A stretch of DNA of 64,000 nt from an uncultured Sphingomonadaceae bacterium. Lineage in GTDB: Bacteria; Pseudomonadota; Alphaproteobacteria; Sphingomonadales; Sphingomonadaceae. Positions 33,492 to 42,108 of the stretch are shown here, in pieces. The notes beneath the pieces are model-generated. The model ran no database searches, had not been told where the DNA came from, and saw nothing but the letters and a program-made list of their open reading frames with translations. A program made the translations under genes and the position numbers. The stretch covers positions 1 to 64,000 of the forward strand of contig CANLQG010000008.1 in the NCBI GenBank assembly GCA_947493195.1, read 5' to 3'. The number at the start of each line of letters is the position of its first letter. Positions within the stretch are counted from its first letter, which is position 1.

Positions 33492-34127
33492 TCAGACCGG
33501 GGCGGCGAAATCATATTGGCCGCCCCGGGCAATGGCGCGGTGGAAACCCGGCCGGGCATAGATGCGCTGCTGCCACTGGCGGATGACGGGATGCTCGCCC
33601 GCACAACCGATGGCGGCGGCCAGTTCGGGGATAAAGCTCATCTGGATGTCAGCGACGGTGAAGTCTTCGCCGAGCAGGTATTCGCCGCTGCCCAGCAGTT
33701 CCTCGATATAGCCGAGCACAGTTTCCAGCTCGGCTGAAGCAGCCTTGTCCATGGCCGATTCCTGTAGCCCGAAAGCGCTGCAATAGACCTTGATCATGAT
33801 CGGGTTCATGCCGCCCGAAACGGCGAGGTACAGGCATTCCAGAAAACGCGCCCGGCGCGGATCAGCCGGGTCTATCGACAATCTTCCACTGCCATGGCGA
33901 TCGAGCACGTAATTCACAATGGCACCGGATTCGCCCAGAACAACGCCGCCTTCGTCTTCCAGTACAGGCGCCTTGCCAAGTGCGTGCAGCCGCTTCAGTT
34001 CAGGCGGACCAAGCAGGGTTTCGGGATCGCGCTGGTAGCACTCCAGGCGATAGTCCAGCTCCAGTTCCTCAAGCAGCCAGACGATCTTTTGCGAACGTGA
34101 GTTGTTCAGGTGGTGCAGCGTCAGCAT
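33492..34127 (-). CDS. Glutathione S-transferase
   Basis: A 211-residue protein with the thioredoxin-like N-domain (LHHLNNSRSQKIVWLLEELEL, GKAPVLEDEGGVVLGESGAI carrying the cis-Pro and the glutathione-binding ES pair) and an all-helical C-domain with the N-capping FTVADIQMSF. Typical of sphingomonad GSTs, which cleave ethers or isomerise ring-fission products. A GTG at 34133 overlapping the previous stop is an alternative start. Confidence 0.9.
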   Translation of the reverse strand: MLTLHHLNNSRSQKIVWLLEELELDYRLECYQRDPETLLGPPELKRLHALGKAPVLEDEGGVVLGESGAIVNYVLDRHGSGRLSIDPADPRRARFLECLYLAVSGGMNPIMIKVYCSAFGLQESAMDKAASAELETVLGYIEELLGSGEYLLGEDFTVADIQMSFIPELAAAIGCAGEHPVIRQWQQRIYARPGFHRAIARGGQYDFAAPV

Positions 34128-34129
34128 GG

Positions 34130-34555
34130 TCACATGGCTGCCGCAAGTTCGTCTGCGGTTACGCCCATCTGACGCATCACGTCGCCGCTGTCCCAGTATT
34201 CACGCCAGCTGACGATCAGCCCAGCATCGTTCAGTTCGAACACCGCGCAAACCCGTGAACCAACTTTCCTATCGCCCTTGTGCAGCGTGACGTGGTCCGT
34301 GCGTTCGGTGAAGACGAAGGGGCCCATTGCCGCCGATGCGTGGATTTCGCAGCGGCATTCGTAATATGTGCGATATTGCTTTTGCAGGGCATCGGCGATT
34401 GCCGTTCGGCCCACGATCCGATCGGTGGCGGGCACCAGCGGCTGATATGCGCCATCTTCGGCAAAATATTCCGAAAGGCGGGCAAAATCGGGCGTTCCCT
34501 CGACGTGGAAATCGTCCAGAAACGCCAGAACACGGTCATGGTTGCTCTTGCTCAC
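34130..34555 (-). CDS. NTF2-fold protein, limonene-epoxide-hydrolase-like
   Basis: A 141-residue protein: DRVLAFLDDFHVEGTPDFAR, AEDGAYQPLVPATDRIVG and AVFELNDAGLIVSWREYWDS. It resembles the product of 62951-63373 (both share TxRTD/ERVD, FxLxDAGxIVxWREYWD), so the two are paralogues. The GTG start overlaps the SDR stop (GTGA). The LEH-like pattern hints at epoxide or enol hydration. Confidence 0.75.
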   Translation of the reverse strand: MSKSNHDRVLAFLDDFHVEGTPDFARLSEYFAEDGAYQPLVPATDRIVGRTAIADALQKQYRTYYECRCEIHASAAMGPFVFTERTDHVTLHKGDRKVGSRVCAVFELNDAGLIVSWREYWDSGDVMRQMGVTADELAAAM

Positions 34556-35304
34556 AAGCTGAATCCTCCATCCACGATGATTGTTTGTCCGGTAATGTAG
34601 GCCGACCGTTCCGATGCGAGGAACCGCACCGCCTCTGCCACCTCCCGGCCCGTGCCGAAGCGGCGCAGTGCAATCGCCTTCTTCTGTTGCTCCCAAACTT
34701 CGGGCGAATAGAGGGTCTGCAGAAAGTGCGTGCCAAGGCCCGCATCGATGATACCGGGCGCCACCATGTTGGCACGGATGCCGAACTTACCCTCTTCCTT
34801 GGCGATGGCTCTGCCCAGCGCCTCCATGCCCGCCTTGGGGACTGATGAAAGCGCATCTCCCGGAGGGAAGGTGTAGTTCGCCACCGAGACAACGATTACG
34901 AGATTGCCCTGCTTTTTCGCGCGGAAGATCGGCAGGATTTCCGCCACTACGCGCGTCAACCCGATCAGTTCGGTCTCGATTACTTCGCGCCACTGGCTCT
35001 CCTCGATCTGGCTGACGAAGGGCTGCTCTATGGCCACGCCGGAGGCAAAGACCACAGCATCGATGGAGCCGAGCTGCGCGGCCGCATCGGCGACGGCAGA
35101 TTGGACCGAAGCGGGATTGGCAAGGTCGCAGGATACCGGCCAGCCTTTGCACGAAGCGGGCAGGCTGGCGCAAAGCTTCTCCGACTCTGCCTTGCTGGAA
35201 CGATAGGTGAGGGCGAGGCCTTCGAAGTCTTCGGCTAGCGCCATGGCGGCTGCTTGCCCAAGGCCGCCGGTGGCGCCCACGATCAAGGCATTCCTTGCGC
35301 TCAT
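34552..35304 (-). CDS. SDR-fold protein lacking the catalytic Tyr
   Basis: A 250-residue protein with VGATGGLGQA at the nucleotide loop and the C-terminal ITGQTIIVDGGFSL of FabG-like SDRs. The usual YxxxK is SSVPK: Lys is kept but Ser stands where Tyr should be, and NNAG is FASG. R/S after beta-2 (TYRSSK) suggests NADPH. It is either inactive, structural or mechanistically unusual. Coupled on both sides by ATGA/GTGA overlaps. Confidence 0.8.
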   Translation of the reverse strand: MSARNALIVGATGGLGQAAAMALAEDFEGLALTYRSSKAESEKLCASLPASCKGWPVSCDLANPASVQSAVADAAAQLGSIDAVVFASGVAIEQPFVSQIEESQWREVIETELIGLTRVVAEILPIFRAKKQGNLVIVVSVANYTFPPGDALSSVPKAGMEALGRAIAKEEGKFGIRANMVAPGIIDAGLGTHFLQTLYSPEVWEQQKKAIALRRFGTGREVAEAVRFLASERSAYITGQTIIVDGGFSL

Positions 35305-36146
35305 CCGACAGGCTCCTCTGGATAGCTGGCAAGCTGTGCCAGCAACTGCGCCGCAAACGCATCGTTCCGGTCGGCGGTGAACATGTGGCCGGCGCCGGGC
35401 GCGGTCAACACGTCCAGATGCGGGGCTAGCGTCTTGAAACGCGCGGTGTTGGTATCGTTGACGAGGTGGCTCAGCTCTGCCCGCACCATCACCAGCGGGG
35501 AAGTTACCCGCGCGGCTGCGGCAAGCACGGCTTCATTCTCGCTTGGTGGATGCAGGAATTCATCGTTCCCGGCGGCGGGATCCCAGTGCCAGTGCCAGCG
35601 CCCCTTGTCGTCCTGTCGCATCGATCGGGCGAGCCGGGCGGGATCGGCCACGCGCGGCTGATCCAGATGGCGGGACAGCGCATCGGCAGCCGCGTCCAGA
35701 CTGTCATAGCCCCTGGCACCTTCGGCGAAGAACTGGCGAATTCCGTCGATCCCGTCGTCGGGCATGTCGGGCGCCACGTCGGCCAGCATGATCAGCCGGA
35801 TCCTTGCCGGGTGGCGCGAACCCCCGATCAGTGCGGCCTGCCCGCCGCGCGAAGCGCCTACCAGCGTCACCCGCCTCGTGAACTGCGCAAGGAGGGCCTC
35901 CACGTCGCGGGCAAACGCCTCGACATGATAATCGCCATCTGCCGCCCAATCGCTTTCACCGTGGCCGCGCAGGTTGAAAGCAATGCCATAGAAGCCTGCC
36001 TCGCCAACCTGCCGGGCAGAGCCGCGCCAGGCGTTACGGCTTTGTCCGCCGCCATGAAAAAAGAGGACGGGCGCAGCCTCCGGATCGCCGAAGGCTTCCC
36101 CGGAAAGCTGCAGTCCGTCCCCTTGGTAGCTGACAGTTTGGCCGCG
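35301..36146 (-). CDS. Alpha/beta hydrolase
   Basis: An alpha/beta hydrolase of about 281 residues: oxyanion-hole region VLFFHGGGQSRNAWRG, FNLRGHGES, nucleophile elbow LVGASRGGQAALIG (Ser), a cap domain, and GAGHMFTADR with the catalytic His. The start is uncertain: TTG at 36146 follows the VOC stop directly, while ATG codons at 36227 and 36257 lie inside the VOC gene. May hydrolyse a C-C or ester bond in the same pathway. Confidence 0.82.
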   Translation of the reverse strand, partial: RGQTVSYQGDGLQLSGEAFGDPEAAPVLFFHGGGQSRNAWRGSARQVGEAGFYGIAFNLRGHGESDWAADGDYHVEAFARDVEALLAQFTRRVTLVGASRGGQAALIGGSRHPARIRLIMLADVAPDMPDDGIDGIRQFFAEGARGYDSLDAAADALSRHLDQPRVADPARLARSMRQDDKGRWHWHWDPAAGNDEFLHPPSENEAVLAAAARVTSPLVMVRAELSHLVNDTNTARFKTLAPHLDVLTAPGAGHMFTADRNDAFAAQLLAQLASYPEEPVG

Positions 36147-36150
36147 CAAA

Positions 36151-36699
36151 TCAGGCCGTGATGGGCACTGTTTCGGCGTGGCTGGGGTGCTCTCCCGGGC
36201 CCTTGTAGGCGAACTTTCCGGGTGCATGGTGCCACTTGCCATCGTCGTGGCTTTCATAAGGTGATGCCACTTCGATCAGGCATCCGTGCGTGCTCTTGGG
36301 ACCGACCCAGCTCCACTTCTGCCAGGTCATGTCAGGATCGTTGAAGGTTTCGCCACCGCCGGGAAGGTGCAGACCTTCGGCTTTCAGCTTCTCCATCGCG
36401 GCGGGCACATCGTCGGTGCTGAAGCACAGGTGATGGACATGCTCGCCAACCTTGTCCAGCCGCTTGCCCAGCGGCGTGCCGGGAGCGGGCTGGATGAACT
36501 GGATCTCGGTCGAATATTCGTTGACGAAGGTAGCCCATTTCATGCCGGCATCATCGCCGCTGGAGAATTCATCGTACTTCACGATGGGCTTTTCGAGCGA
36601 CTGCGGATCGAGCACGCGGAGGATCTTGGTCCAGTCCTCGATCGCCTGATCGAGATCGCGAACCACCATGCATACATGGGCAAAGGGACCGCTGGGCAT
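36151..36699 (-). CDS. VOC-superfamily protein (methylmalonyl-CoA-epimerase-like)
   Basis: A 182-residue glyoxalase/VOC-fold protein: AHVCMVVRDLDQAIEDWTKI (first His), IQFIQPAPGTPLG, VHHLCFSTDDVPAAME and CLIEVASPY (Glu), the metal ligand pattern H...H...E of epimerase-like members. Lies 16 bp after the MaoC-like gene. Reaction unknown; epimerisation or isomerisation of an acyl-CoA would fit the beta-oxidation context. Confidence 0.82.
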   Translation of the reverse strand: MPSGPFAHVCMVVRDLDQAIEDWTKILRVLDPQSLEKPIVKYDEFSSGDDAGMKWATFVNEYSTEIQFIQPAPGTPLGKRLDKVGEHVHHLCFSTDDVPAAMEKLKAEGLHLPGGGETFNDPDMTWQKWSWVGPKSTHGCLIEVASPYESHDDGKWHHAPGKFAYKGPGEHPSHAETVPITA

Positions 36700-36715
36700 T
36701 ATTCTTCTCCTTGAA

Positions 36716-37117
36716 TTAAATAACAATCGTGGCGGTGCCGGCATTCACTGTGCCGCGTCCGTCCACATCGAGTTTGAGGTCGCAGGAAATCCGGTTCCCT
36801 TCGACCGCAGTAACTTCGCCGGATGCCACAACCCGGTCGCCTTCATAGACGTTGTCGAGGAACCGGGAGTCCATTGTTTCTATACGGCATCCAGGAAATG
36901 CTGTCATCAGCATGTTCATCATGTAGGCGACGTTGATCGGACCCTGGTTGATCCGTTTGTCGCCAAGACCCTTTGCCTTCACCACTTCCACATCCAGATG
37001 GATAGGGTTGGGGTCTGCCAGAAATACGGACCAGTCGCGCATCGCATCAGGGCTGACGCTTTCAATCACGAATGGCGGCAAGGCATAGCCGGTCTTCACG
37101 TGGGCAAACGCGCTCAT
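36716..37117 (-). CDS. MaoC-like hot-dog dehydratase subunit
   Basis: A 133-residue hot-dog protein with the hydratase-2 motif region LADPNPIHLDVEVVKAKG (Asp and His of the active site) and NQGPINVAYMMNML. It overlaps the companion gene at 37114 by ATGA. Such pairs form heterodimeric enoyl-CoA hydratases for bulky (for example steroid side-chain) acyl-CoAs. Confidence 0.85.
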   Translation of the reverse strand: MSAFAHVKTGYALPPFVIESVSPDAMRDWSVFLADPNPIHLDVEVVKAKGLGDKRINQGPINVAYMMNMLMTAFPGCRIETMDSRFLDNVYEGDRVVASGEVTAVEGNRISCDLKLDVDGRGTVNAGTATIVI

Positions 37118-37566
37118 GCGGCAAGCTCCTTGCGGGGCAGAACCCACACATTGTCCGTCTCCAGCACGGCGTCGCCACCTTCGGCAGGATGCAGGCGGAG
37201 GCGGTAAGTCAAAACATCCATCACGCCCAGCTTTCGGCTTTTCTTGCGCACCAGGCTAAGGATTTCGCCCGTCACCTTGTAATCCTGTCCAACCATAAGC
37301 TGTTCGGCGAAGCGTACGCCCGATGAACCCATCATGGGCCCGTCGTCCACATCGAATTCGCACGTTTCGCATACACCGGCGACGGTTTTACCCATCGCGA
37401 CCTGCGTAGCGATGTAGTAATAGATCGGGTGCGCGGTGCCGTCGCTTGCCGGTTCCACGCCGGTGGACTTGCAAAGCGCGGCATTTTCATCTGCAGTGAT
37501 CGTGAAGATCGCAGTTCCATCGAGCGACGTTCCGGCAACATCGGGGGCGGGGGGAAATTCTTCCAT
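37114..37566 (-). CDS. MaoC-like N-terminal-type hot-dog protein
   Basis: A 150-residue hot-dog-fold protein (GVEPASDGTAHPIYYYIATQ, then VRFAEQLMVGQDYKVTGEIL), resembling the inactive partner half of heteromeric MaoC hydratases or the FAS1-type dehydratase domain. It lies 11 bp after the acyl-CoA dehydrogenase, so dehydrogenation and hydration of a CoA thioester are encoded together. Confidence 0.75.
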   Translation of the reverse strand: MEEFPPAPDVAGTSLDGTAIFTITADENAALCKSTGVEPASDGTAHPIYYYIATQVAMGKTVAGVCETCEFDVDDGPMMGSSGVRFAEQLMVGQDYKVTGEILSLVRKKSRKLGVMDVLTYRLRLHPAEGGDAVLETDNVWVLPRKELAA

Positions 37567-37577
37567 AACTCAGACCC

Positions 37578-38741
37578 TCAGAACGAACGCGGAAGGCCGA
37601 GGTTTTCGGCAATCGAATTGCGCACCATTTCGTTGGAGATCGGTGTCATGCGCAAGATCCGGTGATCACGCCAGTAGCGCTGCATGTCGGTTTCTGCGGA
37701 ATAGCCCATACCGCCCATGATCTGGATACCCATGTCGGCGGCCTTCACGGCGTTTTCCGTGGCCACCATCTTTAGCATGTTCGCCTCGTTGCCGCAGGGC
37801 ATGCCGTTCGATTGCATCCAGGCAACGTTATAGAGCAGAAGCTCCGTCACTTTTTGCGAAGTGGCAATGTCTGCAACGTAATGCTGCAGGATCTGGAAAC
37901 GCCCGATGACATCGCCGAAAGCCTTGCGCTGCATCATGTAATCGATGGCGTCTTCAAGGACACCGTCGATAGCGCCAAGGCACTGGGCGCCGACCATGAT
38001 CCGCTCATTATTGAGGCTGGGCAGCATTGCAGACCAAGCCTTTCCAGGTTCACCCAGCACGTCTTCGTCGGGCACGAACACGTCTTCGTAGTGCACCTCG
38101 CAGCTGCCCATTGCCCGCATGCCAAGCTTTGGCAGCAGGCTGGCCTTGATCCCCGGCGACTTGGCATCGACGAACAGGGCGATCAGGCCGTGATGCTTCT
38201 TCTCCGCATTGCGATCGCTGCGGGCCAGCACCAGCAGCCGGTCGGCCACTTTGGCGCCCGTGGTCCACATCTTCGCGCCGTTGAGTTTCCAGCCGCCGTC
38301 CACCTTGTCGGCGAAGGTTTTCATCGCGCCAAGCACGTCGGTGCCGCCGTCAGGTTCCGTCATGGAGAGCGAAACGCGCAGGTTTCCGGCCGCCATCTCG
38401 GGAAGCCAACGCTGCTTCTGCTCTTCGCTGCCAGCGATTGCGACAGAGTGCGCGCCGCCAAAGGACGTAAGACCCCACACCCACAGCAAGCCGCCCGCCG
38501 TGCGCGCCATTTCGCGGGCGAAGATCATCTGCATCACCACGTCGCCGCCAAGGCCGCCGTACTCTTCGGGAATGCCGATACCGAAGAAGCCTTGCTCCTT
38601 CAGTTTATCCCAAATTTCAAAGGGGTAATTTTCCTCATCCGCTTCAAGCTTGCGCATGAGATCCTTTGGCAATTCCGCATCGACCCAACGACGGACCACG
38701 TCGCGGAACGCGATCTGCTCTTCAGTAAGATTGAAATCCAT
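37578..38741 (-). CDS. Acyl-CoA dehydrogenase (paralogue 1)
   Basis: A 387-residue FAD enzyme: MTEPDGGTDVLGAM flavin contact, WKLNGAKMWTTGA, MQRKAFG, and GGMGYSAETDMQRYWRD. The MCAD-type catalytic Glu after the RD motif is replaced (LRMTPIS), but Glu is present in LNNERIMVG, the position used by isovaleryl- and long-chain-type enzymes. This suggests a branched or bulky substrate. Very similar along its length to the product of 46463-47626. Preceded by an inverted-repeat site at 38776. Confidence 0.92.
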   Translation of the reverse strand: MDFNLTEEQIAFRDVVRRWVDAELPKDLMRKLEADEENYPFEIWDKLKEQGFFGIGIPEEYGGLGGDVVMQMIFAREMARTAGGLLWVWGLTSFGGAHSVAIAGSEEQKQRWLPEMAAGNLRVSLSMTEPDGGTDVLGAMKTFADKVDGGWKLNGAKMWTTGAKVADRLLVLARSDRNAEKKHHGLIALFVDAKSPGIKASLLPKLGMRAMGSCEVHYEDVFVPDEDVLGEPGKAWSAMLPSLNNERIMVGAQCLGAIDGVLEDAIDYMMQRKAFGDVIGRFQILQHYVADIATSQKVTELLLYNVAWMQSNGMPCGNEANMLKMVATENAVKAADMGIQIMGGMGYSAETDMQRYWRDHRILRMTPISNEMVRNSIAENLGLPRSF

Positions 38742-38775
38742 GTTCGCCTCTTGCTTGTGGATGTGCGGCTATCAA

Positions 38776-38791
38776 CCTATCGAACGATGGG
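38776..38791. promoter_or_regulatory. Inverted-repeat operator candidate
   Basis: CCTATCGAACGATGGG lies 34 bp before the acyl-CoA dehydrogenase ATG, a five-of-six palindrome that matches CCTNYC-N4-GRNAGG except for one base. It lies right after the stop of the upstream SDR gene, implying a promoter within this block. Confidence 0.5.
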
Positions 38792-39559
38792 TCAGATCGA
38801 CAGCCCGCCTTCCACCGGGATTACCGAACCGGTGACATAGGAGCCTGCCGGAGAAGCCAGGTAGATTGCTGCCCCGGCCATGTCTTCTGCCATGCCGGTG
38901 CGCCCGCGCGGAACCATCGATTCCACCATCTGGCGCATGGCATCGTCGGTAATCACGGTCATGTCGCTCTCGAAAAAGCCAGGTGCGATCGCGTTCACGG
39001 TAATGTGATCGCCGGCAAGGTTCTTCGCCAGCGACTTTGTAAGCCAGTGGATCGCGCCCTTCGATGCCTGATAGGCGTAGACTTCGCGCGGGCCGACCTT
39101 GAGGGCCCCGACGGAACCGATGTTGATAACGCTTGCCGGGCGCTGGGGCGTGGCACCCTTGCGCAGCAATGGCAGCACTTTCTGCAACAGGAAGAAGGGG
39201 CTCTTAAGGTTGAGATCGAGAACCCCGTCCCAGTCCTGTTCCGAGAATGCATCTATCGGCGCGTCAGACAGGGTTCCGGCGTTGTTGACGAGGATGTGCA
39301 GCGCATCTTCCCGGGCGGAAAGGCCGGCTGCCAGCGTCTGGATGCCATCGAGCGTGGAGAGATCGGCGGAAATTCCAGTTACATCGCCTGCCATGTCCTC
39401 TGCAGCGGCTGCCACCTTTTCGGCGTTGCGCGCACAGATGTAGACCCGTGCACCTGCGGCGGCGAGGCCTTCTGCAATCATCCGGCCAATCCCGGCACTG
39501 CCGCCGGTTACCAGCGCAACGCGCCCTTCGACCGAGAACAGGTTTGCGGCATCGATCAT
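38792..39559 (-). CDS. Short-chain dehydrogenase/reductase
   Basis: A 255-residue SDR: VTGGSAGIGRMIAEGLAAAG, NNAG, GSVGALKV with Ser, YQASK, and YVTGSVIPVEGG. R after beta-2 (ICARN) suggests NADPH. Closely similar to the SDR at 44664-45443 (same opening pattern GRMIAEGL). Could be the 3-hydroxyacyl-CoA dehydrogenase of the bulky beta-oxidation. Its ATG overlaps the hydrolase stop. Confidence 0.9.
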   Translation of the reverse strand: MIDAANLFSVEGRVALVTGGSAGIGRMIAEGLAAAGARVYICARNAEKVAAAAEDMAGDVTGISADLSTLDGIQTLAAGLSAREDALHILVNNAGTLSDAPIDAFSEQDWDGVLDLNLKSPFFLLQKVLPLLRKGATPQRPASVINIGSVGALKVGPREVYAYQASKGAIHWLTKSLAKNLAGDHITVNAIAPGFFESDMTVITDDAMRQMVESMVPRGRTGMAEDMAGAAIYLASPAGSYVTGSVIPVEGGLSI

Positions 39560-40281
39560 TCGACGATCTCCAGGATCATCTTGGTCAGACCTTCGGGATC
39601 ACCGACGTTGAAGGCGTGATCGCCCGGATGCTTATGCACCGGCCAACCCAGCTTTTCGGCACGTTCGTGCATCATGCCCATGATGGTGTGCTGGGCGGCG
39701 ATGTAATCGACCGGGTGGGTGATCGCTTCTGCGCCCACGGGAATGGCGCAACTGGTCGCCCGCATCGGCTGGTCTGACAAGTGATCCAGCAGCCATTTCT
39801 CGCGGTCACGGTCCATCATGTGCGGATGTTCCTTGGCCATTGCGCGCTGCTGTTCGTGAACGCCCGAACCTATCGGCCCTTCGCCTGCGTCCAGCATGGC
39901 GTCCAGTCCGGCGGCTTCTTCCTCGCTGGCAAAGCCCATCATGGAGGCGATGCGTTCCCCGGCATGGGGCACGATGGCATCAAGGTAAATTACCCGGCAA
40001 ATTCGGTCGCCAGCCTGTGCCAGAACACCCGGCGCAACGGTTCCGGCATAGGAGTGTGCGACCAGGATTACGTCGGTCAGGTCTTCGTACTTCAGCACGT
40101 TGACGATATCGGCCACATGCACGCTGTTGCCGATGTCGCGGCCGATAAGGTGCTCGCGCTCACCAAAGCCGGTGAAGGTGGGCGTGTAGACAGTGTGCCC
40201 TTTCGCTTCCAGTTCGGCGCGCATGAACTTCCACGTCCAGCCGCCCATGCCGCCACCGTGCATCAGAAGGTAAGTAGCCAT
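39556..40281 (-). CDS. Alpha/beta hydrolase (esterase/C-C hydrolase type)
   Basis: A 241-residue hydrolase: YLLMHGGGMGGWTWKFM oxyanion region, GFGEREHL, nucleophile in LVAHSYAGTVAPGV, and HKHPGDHAFNVGDP with the catalytic His. It resembles the salicylate/pyrethroid-esterase-like family. Directly follows the extradiol dioxygenase, sharing base 40281 (TAATG), the place where a meta-cleavage-product hydrolase is expected. Confidence 0.85.
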   Translation of the reverse strand: MATYLLMHGGGMGGWTWKFMRAELEAKGHTVYTPTFTGFGEREHLIGRDIGNSVHVADIVNVLKYEDLTDVILVAHSYAGTVAPGVLAQAGDRICRVIYLDAIVPHAGERIASMMGFASEEEAAGLDAMLDAGEGPIGSGVHEQQRAMAKEHPHMMDRDREKWLLDHLSDQPMRATSCAIPVGAEAITHPVDYIAAQHTIMGMMHERAEKLGWPVHKHPGDHAFNVGDPEGLTKMILEIVE

Positions 40282-41222
40282 TATTCGGGCGCTCCAGGTT
40301 CAAGGTTCGAGACGAGTTCGGGCGGCACATCGGGGCCCCACAGGTAGAAACTGTCTTCAGGCGCGTGCTGCGCTGCCGGCCATTCGCAATCCGCCGGGAT
40401 ATAATCGATATCGGCGGAAAACTCGGCGTAGCTGCCCCAGGGATCGCGGGCATAATAGAAGTAATTCCCGCCAAGCACGTGGCGGCCTACGCCCCAGCCT
40501 TCCTTGTAGCCTGCGCGCATCATCTGCGCCGAGCCGAGGCCAACTTCCTGGATCGAGCCGACATCCCAGCTGCTGTGGTGCATCCCGCGATGCGTGGAGC
40601 CGACAAGGGCGAGCAGGTGATGGTCGCTGCCGTGCGGCCCGTGCAGGAAGGCCACCACGGGGCCACTGCCGTCAGACAGACGCAGGCCGAGGTTCTTCTC
40701 ATACCAGTCCGTGGCTGCGATCACATCGGTGGTGTAGATCGCGAAGTGCGACAGGTTGCGGGGCCGCGTCTGCGGTGCCTTGGAATTGAAGACTGCGCCC
40801 GATTCACCTGCTTTGGAAGACTGGACGGTGAACTGCGTCTTGGCATCGGGGGAGCACTTGTCTCCCACCACGATGTTCAGCGGCATCCCGTCAAACCCTG
40901 CGAACCAGCTGCCCTTGCCGGGCGTCCCGTCCAGCGCATCGATCCGCTCCACGCCGTTCTCGTCAAGGCGGGCAAGCAGCGCGTCTTCATCTTCGGCGTA
41001 AATGCCGAAGCTGATGTAGCGCAGCTGCTTTACCGGCCCTTCGACAATGCGGCCCCAGCAGTGGTCGTTGCCGAAGGTGTAAAGTTCCAGCCCGTCTGCC
41101 GTTTCACGCACGTCCAGTCCGAACGTTTCGTAAAAGTTCCTGGCCTTGGCAAGATCGGGTACTTGCAGGTCAAAATGATCGATCGAGTGGACGCCCAGGG
41201 CGCCAGCGCGTTTCTGCGGCAT
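40281..41222 (-). CDS. Type I extradiol (catechol-type) dioxygenase
   Basis: A 313-residue two-domain VOC protein of BphC/HsaC size. Metal ligands appear as His in LSHFAIYTTD, His in GMHHSSWDVGS, and Glu in SYAEFSADIDYI. The N-terminal domain starts SIDHFDLQVPDL. Cleaves a catechol next to a hydroxyl using Fe(II) and O2. With the hydrolase downstream and the FAH-type gene upstream it forms a meta-cleavage module. Confidence 0.87.
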   Translation of the reverse strand: MPQKRAGALGVHSIDHFDLQVPDLAKARNFYETFGLDVRETADGLELYTFGNDHCWGRIVEGPVKQLRYISFGIYAEDEDALLARLDENGVERIDALDGTPGKGSWFAGFDGMPLNIVVGDKCSPDAKTQFTVQSSKAGESGAVFNSKAPQTRPRNLSHFAIYTTDVIAATDWYEKNLGLRLSDGSGPVVAFLHGPHGSDHHLLALVGSTHRGMHHSSWDVGSIQEVGLGSAQMMRAGYKEGWGVGRHVLGGNYFYYARDPWGSYAEFSADIDYIPADCEWPAAQHAPEDSFYLWGPDVPPELVSNLEPGAPE

Positions 41223-41249
41223 GTCTCTCTCCCTTGCAGCAGTGGTCCG

Positions 41250-42089
41250 TTATTCAGCCACCACGGTGTTTTTCAGCAATCCGATGCCTTCGATTTCGAC
41301 TTCGCAGACATCGCCGGCCTTCATCCACACCTGCGGATCGCGCGCCACGCCCACGCCGCCCGGCGTGCCCATCACGATCACGTCGCCCGCTTCAAGCGTC
41401 ATGAAAGTGGACAGCAGGTGGATGGTGTTGGCGACGGTGAAGATCAGGTTGCCGGTGTTGGACGACTGCATGACCTCGCCGTTCACCCGGCATTCGATCT
41501 TCAGGCCGGCAGCACCGGCAGGCACTTCGTCCGGGGTGACAAGCCATGGGCCGAAGGCGCCGGTATCATCGAAGTTCTTGCCCGCGGTCCATTGCGGCGT
41601 GCGCAGCTGGTAATCGCGGATGGAGGCATCGTTGAACACGGAATAGCCAGCCACGTGATCAAGTGCGCCGGATTCGGCGATATTCTTGCCGCCCTTGGAA
41701 AGAACGACGACAAGCTCCGCCTCCCAGTCAAGCTGTTCGGATACCTTGGGCAGAATGATCGGTGCGCCATGGCCGATAAGGCTGGATGCAAAACGACCGA
41801 ACAGCACCGGAAAATCCGGGATACCAAGGCCTGCCTCTTCCGCGTGATCGCGGTAATTCAGCCCCATGCAGATGATCTTGGGTGGCTTTGCAACCGGCGG
41901 CAGGAACGTCAACGATGCTTCGTCTACCGTTGCCCCGGCAGCAGCGGCAGCACCGGCGGCGGCCAGTTTGCCACTGGCAATCTGGGCATCCAGATCGGCC
42001 AGGCCGGCATCCCAGACCACCTTGGTTTCGCCATCAATCTTGGCCGCGAGGCCGGTTTTTCCGTCTTTGCTTACCCGTGCAAGGCGCAT
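41250..42089 (-). CDS. Fumarylacetoacetate-hydrolase-family protein
   Basis: A 279-residue FAH-fold protein: KIICMGLNYRDHAEEAG, DWEAELVVVLSKGGKNI with the metal-binding Glu pair, FNDASIRDYQ, and VIVMGTPGGVG. Family reactions include hydrolysis of acylpyruvates and hydration or decarboxylation of 2-oxo-enoates. Here it probably processes the product of extradiol cleavage. Ala-rich linker near residues 43-53. Confidence 0.88.
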   Translation of the reverse strand: MRLARVSKDGKTGLAAKIDGETKVVWDAGLADLDAQIASGKLAAAGAAAAAGATVDEASLTFLPPVAKPPKIICMGLNYRDHAEEAGLGIPDFPVLFGRFASSLIGHGAPIILPKVSEQLDWEAELVVVLSKGGKNIAESGALDHVAGYSVFNDASIRDYQLRTPQWTAGKNFDDTGAFGPWLVTPDEVPAGAAGLKIECRVNGEVMQSSNTGNLIFTVANTIHLLSTFMTLEAGDVIVMGTPGGVGVARDPQVWMKAGDVCEVEIEGIGLLKNTVVAE

Positions 42090-42108
42090 GTCATTCTCCG
42101 ATCGTGTG

